NCBI GenBank assembly: GCA_038373865.1
Contig: JAXGGA010005202.1
Span: 16,349 to 80,348, forward strand
Direction of reading: 5' to 3'
DNA length: 64,000 nt
Origin: Uloborus plumipes
Taxonomy: Eukaryota > Arthropoda > Arachnida > Araneae > Uloboridae
Numbering within the stretch: position 1 is the stretch's first letter; each line of letters starts with the position of its first letter. The position numbers and the translations under genes are program-made. Below, one piece after another: positions 62,201-64,000 of this stretch. Under the pieces are notes generated by a model. The model saw nothing but the letters and a program-made list of their open reading frames with translations. It made no database searches and was not told where the DNA came from.

Positions 62201-62549
62201 GAACATTCTCGCAGCACATGAATCATACTAAAAAGTAAAATTACAATATAATTGAGGAATAAATAAAGAGAAAAAATATTTGCATAATAGCCTACAAGGG
62301 TAAAATAAAACAAACATTTTTCACATCAGAACTCAAGAAAGTTCATGTCAAGCTAAAGCAAAAGATTTGACTATCCTCTCGCGTGCTCGATTGTAAACTC
62401 AACTTCAATGTGAGTACACTCAACTTGTCAAAAATACAACTGAATGATCTAAAATCAAGAATACAATTCAGCAATCGAAACTATTAAAATATGGAGAAAT
62501 AAGAAAGAAATACTTACTGTCTGATCAGAGTTAAGGCAAACACAACCAT
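4287..62549 (-). CDS. TIGAR: TIGAR-like fructose-2,6-bisphosphatase, six coding exons
   Basis: The family hydrolyses fructose-2,6-bisphosphate and related phosphates, lowering glycolytic flux; it is usually cytosolic. Joining 62549-62518, 31402-31365, 20434-20316, 18149-18075, 10576-10466 and 5219-4287 gives 1308 nt, 435 residues plus stop, with no frame break. All introns are GT..AG. Visible motifs: LIRHGET (His11, the phospho-acceptor), QGQLDVPLSQTG, ASDLARAMQTAE, RLRERKFG (Glu87, by analogy with the general acid of phosphoglycerate mutases), TPPGGET, and VVSHGG (His351). The C-terminal part after the second His also follows the family. Human TIGAR is 270 residues; the excess lies mostly at residues ~140-340, a Lys/Glu/Ser/Asn-rich stretch without a recognised domain. 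Another member of the 2,3-bisphosphoglycerate-dependent mutase/phosphatase superfamily is possible, but the RHGET, RERK and TPPGGET segments fit TIGAR best. Genes of this type are normally compact; here introns total about 57 kb, filled with transposons. Confidence 0.93.
5220..8266. other. TIGAR intron 5, distal part; hAT-MITE-like end
   Basis: No host exon seen. At 5873 the sequence CAGGGATGCACAACCTATGG followed by CAGTGGGCC resembles the ends of hAT (Charlie-type) MITEs; a matching right end was not found. At 7025-7120 and 7440-7530 are GGGGA/CTGGG-rich stretches, one beginning CCATCCCTAG, that look like decayed repeat ends. The remainder is AT-rich and featureless to me. Confidence 0.4.
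8275..9800. mobile_element. hAT-type non-autonomous element (1.5 kb)
   Basis: Starts CAGGGTTGGCAAGTTTTTGA and ends ...TCAAAAACCCAACCCTG. It is flanked by a perfect 8-bp duplication CTTGTAAT (8267-8274 and 9801-9808), the hallmark of hAT insertion. Near both ends are many copies of the TGTCAAAAACC / GGTTTTTGACA motif in both orientations, plausible transposase-binding sites. Internal DNA is AT-rich with no ORF. A TTAA-target MITE is nested inside. Confidence 0.85.
9217..9439. mobile_element. piggyBac-like MITE with perfect 85-bp TIRs
   Basis: A 223-bp element bounded by TTAA on both sides (9213-9216, 9440-9443). It begins CCCTCTCGGCACCC and ends in the exact inverse. Reading inward, the two arms are identical base for base over about 85 bp (9217-9301 and 9355-9439), leaving a spacer of about 53 bp. 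TTAA target sites with C-rich ends starting CCC/CCY are characteristic of piggyBac. Perfect arms imply recent insertion or constraint on the hairpin. Confidence 0.88.
9809..12830. other. TIGAR introns 5/4 flanking exon 5; repeat fragments
   Basis: Apart from exon 5 (10466-10576) no coding exon is seen. ACAGTCAAACCTGTATCTC at about 10660 resembles a mariner/pogo MITE end without a visible partner. The stretch 11095-11340 (GAGTTCATGAAAAAATACCT, a poly-G tract, then TTCAAATAGTTCTCAGTCAA) is a diverged half-copy of the hairpin family at 52825-53658, and 12765-12785 (TTCTGGTATTTTCGAACATG) matches its centre. Confidence 0.5.
10466..10576 (-). CDS. TIGAR: TIGAR coding exon 5
   Basis: 37 codons (residues 89-125), KFGIVEGKSFKYLKDAAEK... 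to YTPPGGETIQQ. The acceptor is TTATGTTTTAG and the donor GTTTATTT. The K[FY]G.VEG and [FY]TPPGGET segments are strongly diagnostic of TIGAR. Confidence 0.93.
14031..16769. mobile_element. DNA transposon with 15-bp iterons around its gene
   Basis: The 15-mer TATCACCTGTGTGAC occurs at 14031, 14220 and 14241 (forward). Its inverse GTCACACAGGTGATA is at 16581 and 16602, with a diverged copy at 16560, and one forward copy is at 16755. The paired copies are 21 bp apart on both sides of the transposase remnant. I infer subterminal transposase-binding sites. The exact ends and target duplication were not found, so the limits given are those of the iterons. Confidence 0.65.
14578..16327 (-). pseudogene. 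broken DDE-type transposase, possibly Sola-like
   Basis: Three consecutive minus-strand segments form one decayed protein. Residues after ATG 16327 are basic (KKYKRKKTENDPDFK, SSIRNRISKMSTSLKAYR, and an ERKLKSRENKK helix); a frameshift lies within the first codons. The middle part ends a first segment at 15780 and continues in another frame (KKFYRPDIS..., then YLREAFALFKDSHPDMKISFTVFKDLRP, C.CKIHENFLL). A single in-frame TGA at 15507-15505 separates it from the last part: CDFAMGYSCEYQNEIQSALW, VTLFTVAVFL, IIWSDGPSSEFKNKYM and ATSHGKGVVDRIRG. This matches a family of arthropod/cnidarian transposase-like proteins I recognise by motif order; the Sola assignment is tentative. Acidic candidates are the Asp of KCDFAMGY and of WSDGPSS. 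Confidence 0.7.
18075..18149 (-). CDS. TIGAR: TIGAR coding exon 4
   Basis: Exactly 25 codons (residues 64-88), TAESIIRQ...LLHDRRLRER. The acceptor is GTTTTGTAG and the donor GTAAGTTA, both in phase 0. Ends in RER, whose Glu corresponds by position to the acid/base glutamate of the superfamily. A large hAT-like element ends 17 bp beyond its 3' edge. Confidence 0.92.
19247..19467. mobile_element. TTAA-target MITE (221 bp)
   Basis: Bounded by TTAA (19243-19246, 19468-19471). The left end is CCTTTAGGAACCGGGCGG; the right end inverted is CCTTTTGGATCCGGGCTG (14 of 18 identical). Size and target match the perfect MITE at 9217-9439, but the sequence differs, so this is a separate, older family. A partial end of the same kind occurs inverted at 55640-55660. 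Confidence 0.65.
19510..19692 (+). repeat. MITE-like repeat with poly-G/poly-C tracts
   Basis: Begins CCAAGCCGTCATTTAGGGGG and ends AATGACGTCCCTGG (inverse-related ends). Inside are runs of G and C and the segment GCCATGGTTTTTAATGTTTCCC. A close relative lies inverted at 55405-55593, and a fragment of it at 37748-37815. No coding capacity. Confidence 0.6.
20316..20434 (-). CDS. TIGAR: TIGAR coding exon 3
   Basis: Encodes GQLDVPLSQTGIKQAELLGVHL... to SDLARAMQ (residues 24-63). The acceptor is ATTTTCAG and the donor GTATATCC. It holds the conserved PLS.TG..QA segment and the YASDLARAM strand near the active site. A hAT-like transposon begins 80 bp upstream of the acceptor. Confidence 0.92.
20515..22989. 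mobile_element. hAT-like non-autonomous element (2.5 kb)
   Basis: Starts CAGGGTTGTTGGATTTTAGC and ends GGCCTTTTTGTAACCCTG. Flanking 8-mers TTCTTGGA (20507-20514) and TTTTTGGA (22990-22997) differ at one base, as expected for an aged hAT duplication. Subterminal GGCCGG / GGTCGG motifs appear at both ends. No ORF of note. A pogo-like end (GGATAGTCGAGCTTTTACTGTA) sits inside at about 22480-22501. Confidence 0.65.
23018..23606. mobile_element. mariner/pogo-type MITE (589 bp)
   Basis: The left end TAGTATAACTTTGATTTAAC and the right end AATCGAGGTTATACTG are inverse with a few mismatches. TA lies at 23016-23017 and 23607-23608. Inner repeats of AACGATA.. / TTTAACGAT type are also inverted. No coding capacity. 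Confidence 0.6.
23985..25225 (+). repeat. 1.2-kb dispersed repeat, inverted partner at 48396-49588
   Basis: Sequence blocks such as TCACAATTTCCAGATAAAGTG, GCTACAAACCTTCAAGGATT and CAGCTTTAAATTGCTATGAC reappear in reverse order and complement at 48396-49588. It contains a small internal unit ending GAGACTCGACTGTA (about 24590-24772), itself MITE-like. There is no ORF. Flanks differ, so the two are independent copies or parts of a larger rearranged repeat. Confidence 0.7.
25425..25995 (+). repeat. tandem array, four units of about 150 bp
   Basis: The block GATTTGAACAAACTTTTTTT followed by a GAAAG.TCT segment, CATTCCCATATTT and GTTCAA.ATTGAACCGTTCAA recurs with starts near 25451, 25601, 25747 and 25896, giving spacings of about 150, 146 and 149. 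Units have diverged by substitution and small indels. A poly-C tract precedes the array at about 25418. Each unit ends in a TTGAAC/GTTCAA-rich part that can pair with itself. Confidence 0.8.
26030..26763 (+). repeat. dispersed repeat copy, uninterrupted at a TTGA site
   Basis: 26030-26648 matches 32999-33611 (ACGGGGAAATTTAAGTT..., through GCTTTAAGTGCTAAAAAGGT) at high identity. The continuation 26649-26763 (ACATAATTTTCAGTCTCAG...) matches 48221-48336. Here both halves are contiguous across GGTATGTTTGACATAATTTT. This makes it an empty-site relative for the insertion described at 33614-48216. Confidence 0.75.
26764..28435. other. AT-rich stretch of TIGAR intron 1/2, no gene
   Basis: Contains long A and T runs (poly-A at about 27944-27967, a pyrimidine-rich stretch after it) and nothing coding. 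About 28355-28397 is inverted relative to 48336-48380, a further trace of mosaic repeat history. Confidence 0.5.
28436..28530. repeat. CCGGATAT-rich repeat end
   Basis: Several copies of GGATATCCGG within 90 bp, ending CTATCCGGTCCATCCCTA. The same terminal block occurs at 55336-55354. It abuts the truncated mariner, so it probably cut off the mariner 5' end. CATCCCTA ends suggest a hAT-type terminus, but the other end was not found. Confidence 0.55.
28534..28672 (+). pseudogene. mariner (DD34D) transposase, 5' fragment
   Basis: Encodes NAMGMIQKEGTWFPYELKPRDIEQ...EQLLQRQKWKGFLHRI, the segment just before the first catalytic Asp of irritans-type mariner transposases. The N-terminal DNA-binding part is missing, cut by the CCGGATAT repeat. 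At 28672 the frame is interrupted by an inserted element and resumes at 30524. Confidence 0.88.
28673..30523. mobile_element. 1.85-kb element inserted in the mariner gene
   Basis: Has perfect 16-bp ends, AGCCCCGTTCACATGA at 28673-28688 and its inverse at 30508-30523. It is flanked by a 3-bp duplication ATT (28670-28672, 30524-30526); removing one copy restores CGCATTGTGACC of the mariner. Subterminal GGAAAAAACC[CG] occurs at both ends. The interior has poly-C tracts and repeated GGTGCCCCT/GATTTT-type blocks but no transposase. A 3-bp duplication is seen with PIF/Harbinger (TWA preferred) and some other superfamilies; I do not assign it firmly. Confidence 0.8.
30524..31175 (+). pseudogene. mariner (DD34D) transposase, 3' fragment and end
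   Basis: Resumes IVTGDKKWVYYDNPKSKKSWG...HGSKIMLCLWWDQLGVVYYELLKPSETITG, then continues to DNAQPH, LPYSPDIDPSDNHLFRSM and a shifted frame GEIRTLPEEWEKVVASD..YFDK. Catalytic Asp residues are present at VTGD, QxDNAQPH and DPSD; 34 residues separate the last two. Stops replace Arg at about 30728 and precede DNAQ at about 30811, and a frameshift follows KD at 31021. AAGTTGTACACC near 31165-31175 resembles the mariner terminal repeat. Confidence 0.9.
31365..31402 (-). CDS. TIGAR: TIGAR coding exon 2 (38-nt microexon)
   Basis: Completes His11 and encodes GETAHNKDNVIQ plus one base of the next Gly codon. The acceptor is TTGTATTTACAG and the donor GTAAGCAA. The residues match the conserved RHGET...N....IQGQ segment of TIGAR. 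The exon lies between two mariner-type transposons: one ends about 190 bp below it and another starts about 130 bp above it. Confidence 0.9.
31530..32254. mobile_element. DD41D mariner-type deletion derivative (725 bp)
   Basis: The ends CAGGGTGCGCCAGAGAAACT and the perfect inverse at 32231-32254 (24 bp in all) are flanked by TA (31528-31529, 32255-32256). The element contains only the two ends of a transposase gene. It lies 127 bp upstream of TIGAR exon 2. Confidence 0.93.
31641..32121 (-). pseudogene. internally deleted mariner-type transposase
   Basis: The start at 32121 gives MLWSKEQRAFAVESYFSNG, then TATQRAHRG; the frame then stops. From about 32040 another frame gives FFLPSFEKMNIRDVWFQQDGVTAHTARDSM...DLPWPARPPDLAPC.FLWGYLK...GGHHLTDVIFKTK, the C-terminal half. 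The helix-turn-helix remainder and the first catalytic Asp are deleted. The second Asp is in QQDG. The third would be in APCDFFLW, but this copy reads APCVFLW, so it is lost. Spacing is DD41D, as in rosa-type elements. It cannot be active. Confidence 0.85.
32257..32998. other. intron 1 stretch, no gene
   Basis: AT-rich; a possible hAT-type left end AGGGATGCACTGAAATTTGA at about 32325 without a recognised partner. Runs of A and T around 32620-32700. Confidence 0.4.
32999..33611 (+). repeat. second copy of the 26030 dispersed repeat
   Basis: Matches 26030-26648 in direct orientation, including GATAAATAATGTAT.TAAAGT, CTCTGATTCCGACT and AACAACTGGCAAC.GATTAAA. It breaks off at GGTATG before TTAA, where the GGCGCCTCGATACC end begins. 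Its right continuation is found at 48221. Confidence 0.8.
33614..36833. other. left interior of the TTAA insertion
   Basis: The first 300 bp are less AT-rich than the surroundings (GGTGGCAACACAGTGGG, ATTGGTCTGATTTC). Poly-G tracts occur at about 33930, 34594 and 35213. No ORF shows family resemblance. An AGGTATTTC/CTTGATCC.AA.TACTGCA block recurs at about 35435 and 35715 in direct orientation. Confidence 0.45.
36842..37735. mobile_element. hAT-type MITE with TAGTAGC motif arrays (894 bp)
   Basis: Flanked by a perfect 8-bp duplication ATTTGGGA (36834-36841, 37736-37743). The ends are CAGTGGATGGAAAAACTAC and, inverted, CAGTGGTCGGAAGTAGC, the CAGTGG start being usual for hAT. Both subterminal regions (36860-36990, 37580-37725) hold dense arrays of ACTAC / GTAGT and GTAGCG motifs in both orientations. 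The middle is poly-T rich without ORF. Confidence 0.85.
37744..40490. other. TTAA-insertion interior between hAT MITE and long-TIR element
   Basis: 37748-37815 is a fragment of the poly-G/C MITE family (GGTCAATGGCC..., TTTTGGAAATAAATGTATTT). CTAGCTTAATATCCGGCGTTGCCCGGGT at 38747-38773 contains the GGCGTTGCCCGGGT core of a repeat widespread in invertebrates. The rest is AT-rich; no gene seen. Confidence 0.5.
41842..44234. mobile_element. 2.4-kb fold-back element, ~1.1-kb arms
   Basis: The ends GGGTGTATCGAAAAAAACTT and inverse are flanked by TA (41840-41841, 44235-44236). The left arm to about 42926 and the right arm from about 43144 are inverse copies at high identity, with a spacer of about 217 bp. 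Arm landmarks: CATGGGAAAAGCTTGCAGGG, CTTTGGTTGAGGAAACAGAC, CGCTAGC.. near CCGTGATGGTAAACG. The arms contain part of a coding region, once per strand. Confidence 0.85.
42396..43067 (+). pseudogene. transposase-like fragment in the fold-back element
   Basis: Reads KEIVASVSRFMEKKVLLIQNIKTIGCDGTSVNTGKS...VVCFLHLMNYHL in one frame, then, after stops and shifts, VALDRPTTGQNSFS, LPEVDVKELSQKYLWDVSKVVMSGKCSQNLAERNP.SFSHARWLL and a spacer-encoded tail. This motif order (CDGT.VNTG, LDGPT.G..FSGP, HARWL) is known to me from repetitive uncharacterised arthropod proteins, not from a named family. The 5' part is repeated inverted at 43144-43730. Confidence 0.55.
44440..44508. repeat. GGCGA/TCGCC palindromes
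   Basis: CTTGGCGATATGTCGCCAAG (8-bp stem) at 44440-44459 and a 13-bp perfect stem around loop CATA at 44479-44508 (arm GCCAACTTGGCGA). Related motifs occur at 49612-49690 (AGGCGACACTAATGTCGCCT) and 59250-59340. They lie in the right half of the ACTTCC-ended repeat. Confidence 0.7.
44758..45702. other. interior of the 7-kb element upstream of its ORF
   Basis: AT-rich DNA without inverted-repeat ends. It may be the promoter/5' part of the transposon gene starting at 45703. No other feature seen. Confidence 0.4.
45703..46326 (+). pseudogene. N-terminal fragment of a transposase-like protein
   Basis: A 167-codon ORF (45703-46206) with C..HHENLFLKKYELKHKVCSDPLKRHK, then LRPVTFQQSKCLTEKGLKVKPGEKLCRNCREII, and an acidic EQEDSESTEESS stretch. 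After an in-frame TAA at 46204-46206 the same frame continues CSPLKLHGLGETSKRSYGKR. The Cys/His spacing (CSDPLKRHK, KLCRNCR) and KP-G-KLC.NCR motif match the N-terminus of the transposase-like family also seen at 14578-16327. The catalytic part is absent; nested insertions sit where it might have been. Confidence 0.6.
47537..48216. other. right interior of the TTAA insertion
   Basis: Less AT-rich near the end (GTGACCCCTCGAAGAGGG, GGCGTGTTCTGGTGGGAGG, CCAAGATGGACGGTAGC). No ORF recognised. This mirrors the GC-richer first 300 bp at the left end of the same insertion. Confidence 0.45.
48221..49588. repeat. repeat flank plus inverted 1.2-kb partner
   Basis: 48221-48336 continues the 32999-33611 repeat (match to 26649-26763). 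48396-49588 is the inverse of 23985-25225. It contains ACAGTCGAGTCTCAATAG to CGAGTTATCGAGACTCGA (48772-48945), a small inverted-ended MITE-like unit. Confidence 0.65.
50179..50783 (+). pseudogene. unrecognised ORFs, possibly hAT-type transposase
   Basis: Two overlapping frames, 50179-50499 (VWVPEGGQEYFTAPMIDILQLL..., Lys/Glu-rich) and 50496-50783 (EFLYAKKAEKMIAAARGLVENLFGADKVEAFWNEVIDISSPLICLLR). Less AT-rich than the surroundings and with coding-like composition. The FWN..I..SSPL..LLR pattern faintly recalls hAT/DUF659 proteins. Further down, NSSGTANFDPRPAVAAFLQKKQRRYNE (to 50996) resumes as PDQDLYRVRDFIKKNFTEE from 54205, across an inserted element. Identity is not established. Confidence 0.35.
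50997..54198. mobile_element. hAT-like element (3.2 kb) interrupting an ORF
   Basis: Starts CAGGGTTCATACTT and ends AAGTACGAACCCTG, with AAATTAAGGAC.TTTTAAGG blocks mirrored at both ends. It is flanked by AACGAA (50991-50996, 54199-54204); removing one copy rejoins an open frame (RRYNE-PDQDL). Six matching bases rather than eight are visible. The interior is AT-rich, has no transposase, and contains the 834-bp hairpin at 52825-53658 and a 29-base poly-A at about 52398. Confidence 0.75.
52825..53658. mobile_element. 834-bp hairpin (fold-back) MITE
   Basis: The left arm starts CAGGGGTGATTGTTAGTTCATG and the right arm ends CATGAACTAATAATCACCCCTG; the arms mirror to a centre near 53240. Mirrored landmarks: poly-G with TGTGTG versus poly-C with CACACA, TTCAAATAGTTTTTAGTC, ATTATCGGAAAATCACCGA, and GAAAATACC.G. 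AACACAATCACCCCTTT occurs near the centre and again just outside the right end. Diverged pieces lie at 11095-11340 and 12765. Confidence 0.8.
54205..55394. other. intron 1 stretch with CCGGATA cluster
   Basis: 54205-54260 continues the interrupted ORF (PDQDLYRVRDFIKKN) and then decays. Poly-T/poly-C tracts occur at 54680, 54860 and 54925. From 55165 to 55345 there are about a dozen CCGGATA motifs in both orientations, ending CCGGATATCCGGTCCATCCCTA, the same end as at 28530. Confidence 0.5.
55405..55593 (-). repeat. inverted copy of the poly-G/C MITE-like repeat
   Basis: Starts CCAGGGCCATCATTTCAAC and ends AAATGGCGGGCCTGG. It is the inverse of 19510-19692 and, with its flank (to 55665, including CTTTTGGATCCGGGCT), of 19450-19692. 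Long G and C runs occur at 55437 and 55558. Confidence 0.65.
55682..56327. mobile_element. GC-richer TA-flanked element with CRE-like motifs
   Basis: GGGTAGTT at the left and AACTACCC at the right, with TA on both sides (55680-55681, 56328-56329). Contains GTGACGTCACT (near 55812), GTGACGTAACTCGTGACGTA (near 56153) and many CpGs, unlike its surroundings. GGGATTGTC[T]GAGAGAAT flanks it directly on both sides (55663-55680, 56332-56349), a duplication longer than TA alone. No ORF. Confidence 0.6.
56735..58170. mobile_element. Tc1-like transposon (1.44 kb)
   Basis: The left end CGCTGGTTATCAAAAATTAA and the inverted right end CACTGGTAATCAAAAATTAA agree at all but two positions and extend to about 36 bp. 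TA flanks both sides. The length is normal for Tc1 elements, and the transposase pseudogene inside is read in the plus direction. Confidence 0.9.
56984..57950 (+). pseudogene. Tc1-like DD34E transposase, frameshifted
   Basis: Starts MTSRHHLPAELKCRAIGRLK, AGPSQTEVARWLNVDPSVVPRF (helix-turn-helix), then a stop. Other frames carry STVHRRLHEGGLYARRP, LFTDESRFSLES (Asp about 57394), TDLHVFSKGTVNAQIYRDD, LLQDDNARLHR (Asp about 57667), LNPIEHVWD (Glu about 57774), and LPVELIDRIIDSITHCC..IAVRGDHIPY at the C-terminus. All three catalytic acids survive, but several stops and shifts break the gene. Confidence 0.88.
58118..58260 (+). repeat. tandem duplication of the Tc1 end and flank
   Basis: TTGATTACCAGTGTAGTTT.GTGGCAAAA.GGTCATTCCATTAAGC occurs twice in a row (from about 58157 and 58206), each copy with the last bases of the Tc1-like right end. 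A TA microsatellite (58262-58288) follows. Confidence 0.8.
58262..58288. repeat. (TA)n microsatellite
   Basis: Thirteen TA units in a row, between the duplicated Tc1 flank and a repeat starting GTGATTCCATACCAACTCA. Confidence 0.9.
58291..60540. other. intron 1 stretch; end of a long-TIR repeat
   Basis: GTGATTCCATACCAACTCACTTGATGG followed by TTCTTCAAATTTGG resembles the ends of the 7-kb element at 40491/47536 (TCATTCCACATCAAATCA; TTTTGATGAAACTTGG), so this is probably a relative's terminus. A GGCGATGTGGCGAAAG motif lies near 59310. No gene seen. Confidence 0.4.
60641..61100 (+). pseudogene. Tc1-like transposase remnant
   Basis: Best part reads LLTGTMTGQQYINDILLPPISV...KFVITDEETTCHQTIVVQDCLENENILAFEWPACPPDLNPIENIRDLLGRSLN. 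This is the second-acid to third-acid region of Tc1-type transposases; the usual DDNA..H is altered to DEETTCH, while the Glu of NPIEN is kept. Upstream DNA (GTGTAGGCTGGGATC) is too decayed to follow. It belongs to a different Tc1 lineage from the copy at 56984. Terminal repeats not found. Confidence 0.75.
61101..62515. other. start of TIGAR intron 1, no gene
   Basis: AT-rich intron DNA directly downstream of the exon-1 donor. No convincing repeats or ORFs. Confidence 0.5.
62518..62549 (-). CDS. TIGAR: TIGAR coding exon 1 (start codon)
   Basis: Encodes MVVFALTLIR and the first two bases of the His11 codon. The start codon has a favourable context (A at -3, G at +4). The exon ends CAGACA with donor GTAAGTA. 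This short N-terminal strand ending in the RHG motif is the usual start of the family. The next exon is about 31 kb away. Confidence 0.88.
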
Positions 62550-62647
62550 GTTTTTTTCGTTCTTAAACAAAAATTCCAAACCATTAGCACTGAAACACTA
62601 GATCTTAGAAGTCTGTGTGCTTAAGAAAGGGACATTCTACAGCGCAT
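62531..62647 (-). promoter_or_regulatory. two upstream ORFs in the probable TIGAR leader
   Basis: If transcription begins near the TATA-like box, the leader has two upstream AUGs. One at 62647 opens an 8-codon ORF ending at 62621. The other at 62584 opens a 17-codon ORF that runs out of frame through the main AUG at 62549 and ends in TAA at 62533-62531. Overlapping upstream ORFs usually reduce translation of the main frame; whether they are transcribed is unknown. Confidence 0.4.
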
Positions 62648-62691
62648 GTGCAGAAAACGTAGCAGGAAAGATTTTTTTTTACTGGCAATGG

Positions 62692-62699
62692 TATATATA
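62692..62699 (-). promoter_or_regulatory. candidate TATA box for TIGAR
   Basis: The minus strand reads CTATATATAC here, 143 bp upstream of the start codon. A transcription start about 30 bp downstream (near 62665) would give a 5' UTR of about 115 nt. Position and sequence fit a TATA box, but short AT-rich motifs are common in this DNA and transcription was not shown. Confidence 0.35.
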
Positions 62700-64000
62700 G
62701 GCATCCGTATTGTATACGGACTGTGTACGGATTACTACCAATTTCTCAAAACAAAATTAAAATATTCAGTTGATATTCCCTCGCATCAATCTTTAAATTA
62801 AAATGTATTCTTTGAATGCTCTTTCGAAATTCGATGTAATGAATTTCTTTTGTGGACTACTTTCATTTAAAAACCTATAAAGATAAATATAATGTGGCAA
62901 CGGTTCATTTATTAGTTTTTTCGTCTGGGCCGTTGCTATTGAGCCGGGCGCCTGGCTGATTAGCTCCCAGCGCTATATACCCTTAAATGTAGCCTACGAG
63001 GATGGACGCTCATCTTCGTACGCTACTGCTCTGAGTTTAGCGCCATCTAGAGTTTGACAAGTTCAACACATGAAGCTATTATCCAGCCAAATCTTCTGTC
63101 TTTGGGGGAGGAGGCGACTTTTTATTTTATCTCAAAAGAATATTATTTTATAAAATTCTCCGAAGGGGGGGGGGTACTTTCGTTTTTTTTTTCAATGCGT
63201 ACTGAAACTAAATTATTTTTAAATTTTGTTTAAGAAAAGAGGGTTGATCTCCCCGTCCATCCCAACAGAAAATGCCTATTTTTTCCTCCTTGGGGGGCGG
63301 GGGGGGGGGGCTGGTCAGATTTTCGTTTCTGCGTATTGTCTTTAAACTATTCTTTCTTCCGAGGAAGAGGGAGTTTTGTTTCGTTCTGTAATTAATACGT
63401 AGTTTAATTAAATTCTGCTTTAAAACTGGAGGGGTGGATGCTTCAAACAGTCCCCTGCAACAAATTCAAAGCTGTAATACGAAAAATCAGTGTGAATTTG
63501 CCGAAATCGCCGAGAACGGTGTTGAAACGCTACTTTGCTTAGTTTGAGAGCCACATTTCGCTGCTTGAAATGAACAGTGGCATATCTGCAAAACACGATT
63601 ATTCAGGAGAGCGTTTCAAAGTTTTTGCAGCAAAACGGTATTTTGAAGTAAAATGGTATTAAGGGTACTTATGCCGAATCAACGTCGTCAAAGATATGGC
63701 TTTGTGAGGGCAAAATCCCATTACACTCAGGATTTGATTTATCTTACATATTTCTATTTCTCTTTTCTCGTTTAATCCACACAACTATGTGTTAAAAAAA
63801 ATAGAGAGTCACCAAAACCTCATTCTTCTTCCCACCCTTATTTGACCTCACGATAGACGACAGCCTTGTTTCATTATGAGTTATATCATAATGGGCTCGT
63901 TTTTTCTATCTATTGCCCTTTTATGGGAATGGAATAAGGAAATTATTCTCAAAAACACTGGAAAACAAACAAGTTTTAAAAAAATACATCGCCCCTCCCC
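62700..64000. other. upstream flank of TIGAR
   Basis: Contains CCGTATTGTATACGG (62706-62720), a CpG-richer block at 62930-63060 (GAGCCGGGCGCCTGGC, TAGCGCCATCTAGAG) and poly-G tracts at about 63165 and 63298. Nothing coding on either strand was recognised. It may hold promoter elements. Confidence 0.4.

Noticed and set aside
1..64000. CRISPR arrays, operons, rRNA or tRNA genes
   Set aside because: The tandem and palindromic repeats are transposon features; no regular spacer structure, cloverleaf or rRNA core was seen, and the exon-intron structure shows eukaryotic DNA.
1..64000. LINE or LTR retrotransposon coding regions
   Set aside because: No reverse transcriptase YxDD context, gag zinc knuckle or integrase HHCC was recognised; poly-A tracts at 27944 and 52398 lack an adjacent retroelement body.

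Overview
This is eukaryotic nuclear DNA: AT-rich, with spliced exons, very long introns and dense, nested transposons. It is almost certainly from an arthropod. A chelicerate, probably a spider, is my inference from the large introns, the mix of mariner/Tc1/hAT/TTAA-target elements, and a dispersed repeat with ACTTCCTTTTACGT ends that I associate with arachnid genomes. No bacterial-style genes, rRNA, tRNA or CRISPR array were seen.

The only host gene I can support covers nearly the whole window on the minus strand. It is a TIGAR-type fructose-2,6-bisphosphatase (histidine phosphatase superfamily). Six coding exons were assembled by hand from splice sites and frame: 62549-62518, 31402-31365, 20434-20316, 18149-18075, 10576-10466 and 5219-4287. 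They join in frame to a 435-residue protein with the RHG motif, the RERKFG segment, the TPPGGET segment and the second catalytic His in VVSHGG. The last exon carries an extra, probably disordered stretch of about 200 residues just before that His. A TATA-like box and two short upstream ORFs precede the start codon.

The introns (about 31.1, 10.9, 2.2, 7.5 and 5.2 kb) are packed with mobile DNA. Intron 5 holds a 1.5-kb hAT-type element (8-bp target duplication) with a 223-bp TTAA element of perfect 85-bp inverted repeats nested inside it. Intron 4 is mostly a hAT-like element of about 5.2 kb ending 17 bp from the exon-4 splice donor; a broken DDE-type transposon with 15-bp iterons sits within it. 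Intron 2 has a 2.5-kb hAT-like element, several MITEs, a tandem array of about 150-bp units, and a mariner (DD34D) split cleanly by a 1.85-kb element with a 3-bp duplication.

Intron 1 is the richest. It has a DD41D mariner-type deletion derivative just beyond exon 2, and a putative 14.6-kb TTAA-flanked insertion whose empty-site relative lies at 26030-26763. Inside that is a 7-kb element with about 1-kb inverted ends, which contains another repeat, which contains a 2.4-kb fold-back element. Beyond it are a 3.2-kb hAT-like element interrupting an ORF and containing an 834-bp hairpin, and two Tc1-like pseudogenes.

Apart from TIGAR, every coding sequence recognised is a fragment or pseudogene of a transposon. 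The most unusual features are the nesting order readable from target-site duplications, the several very long inverted repeats, and the enlarged TIGAR insert.
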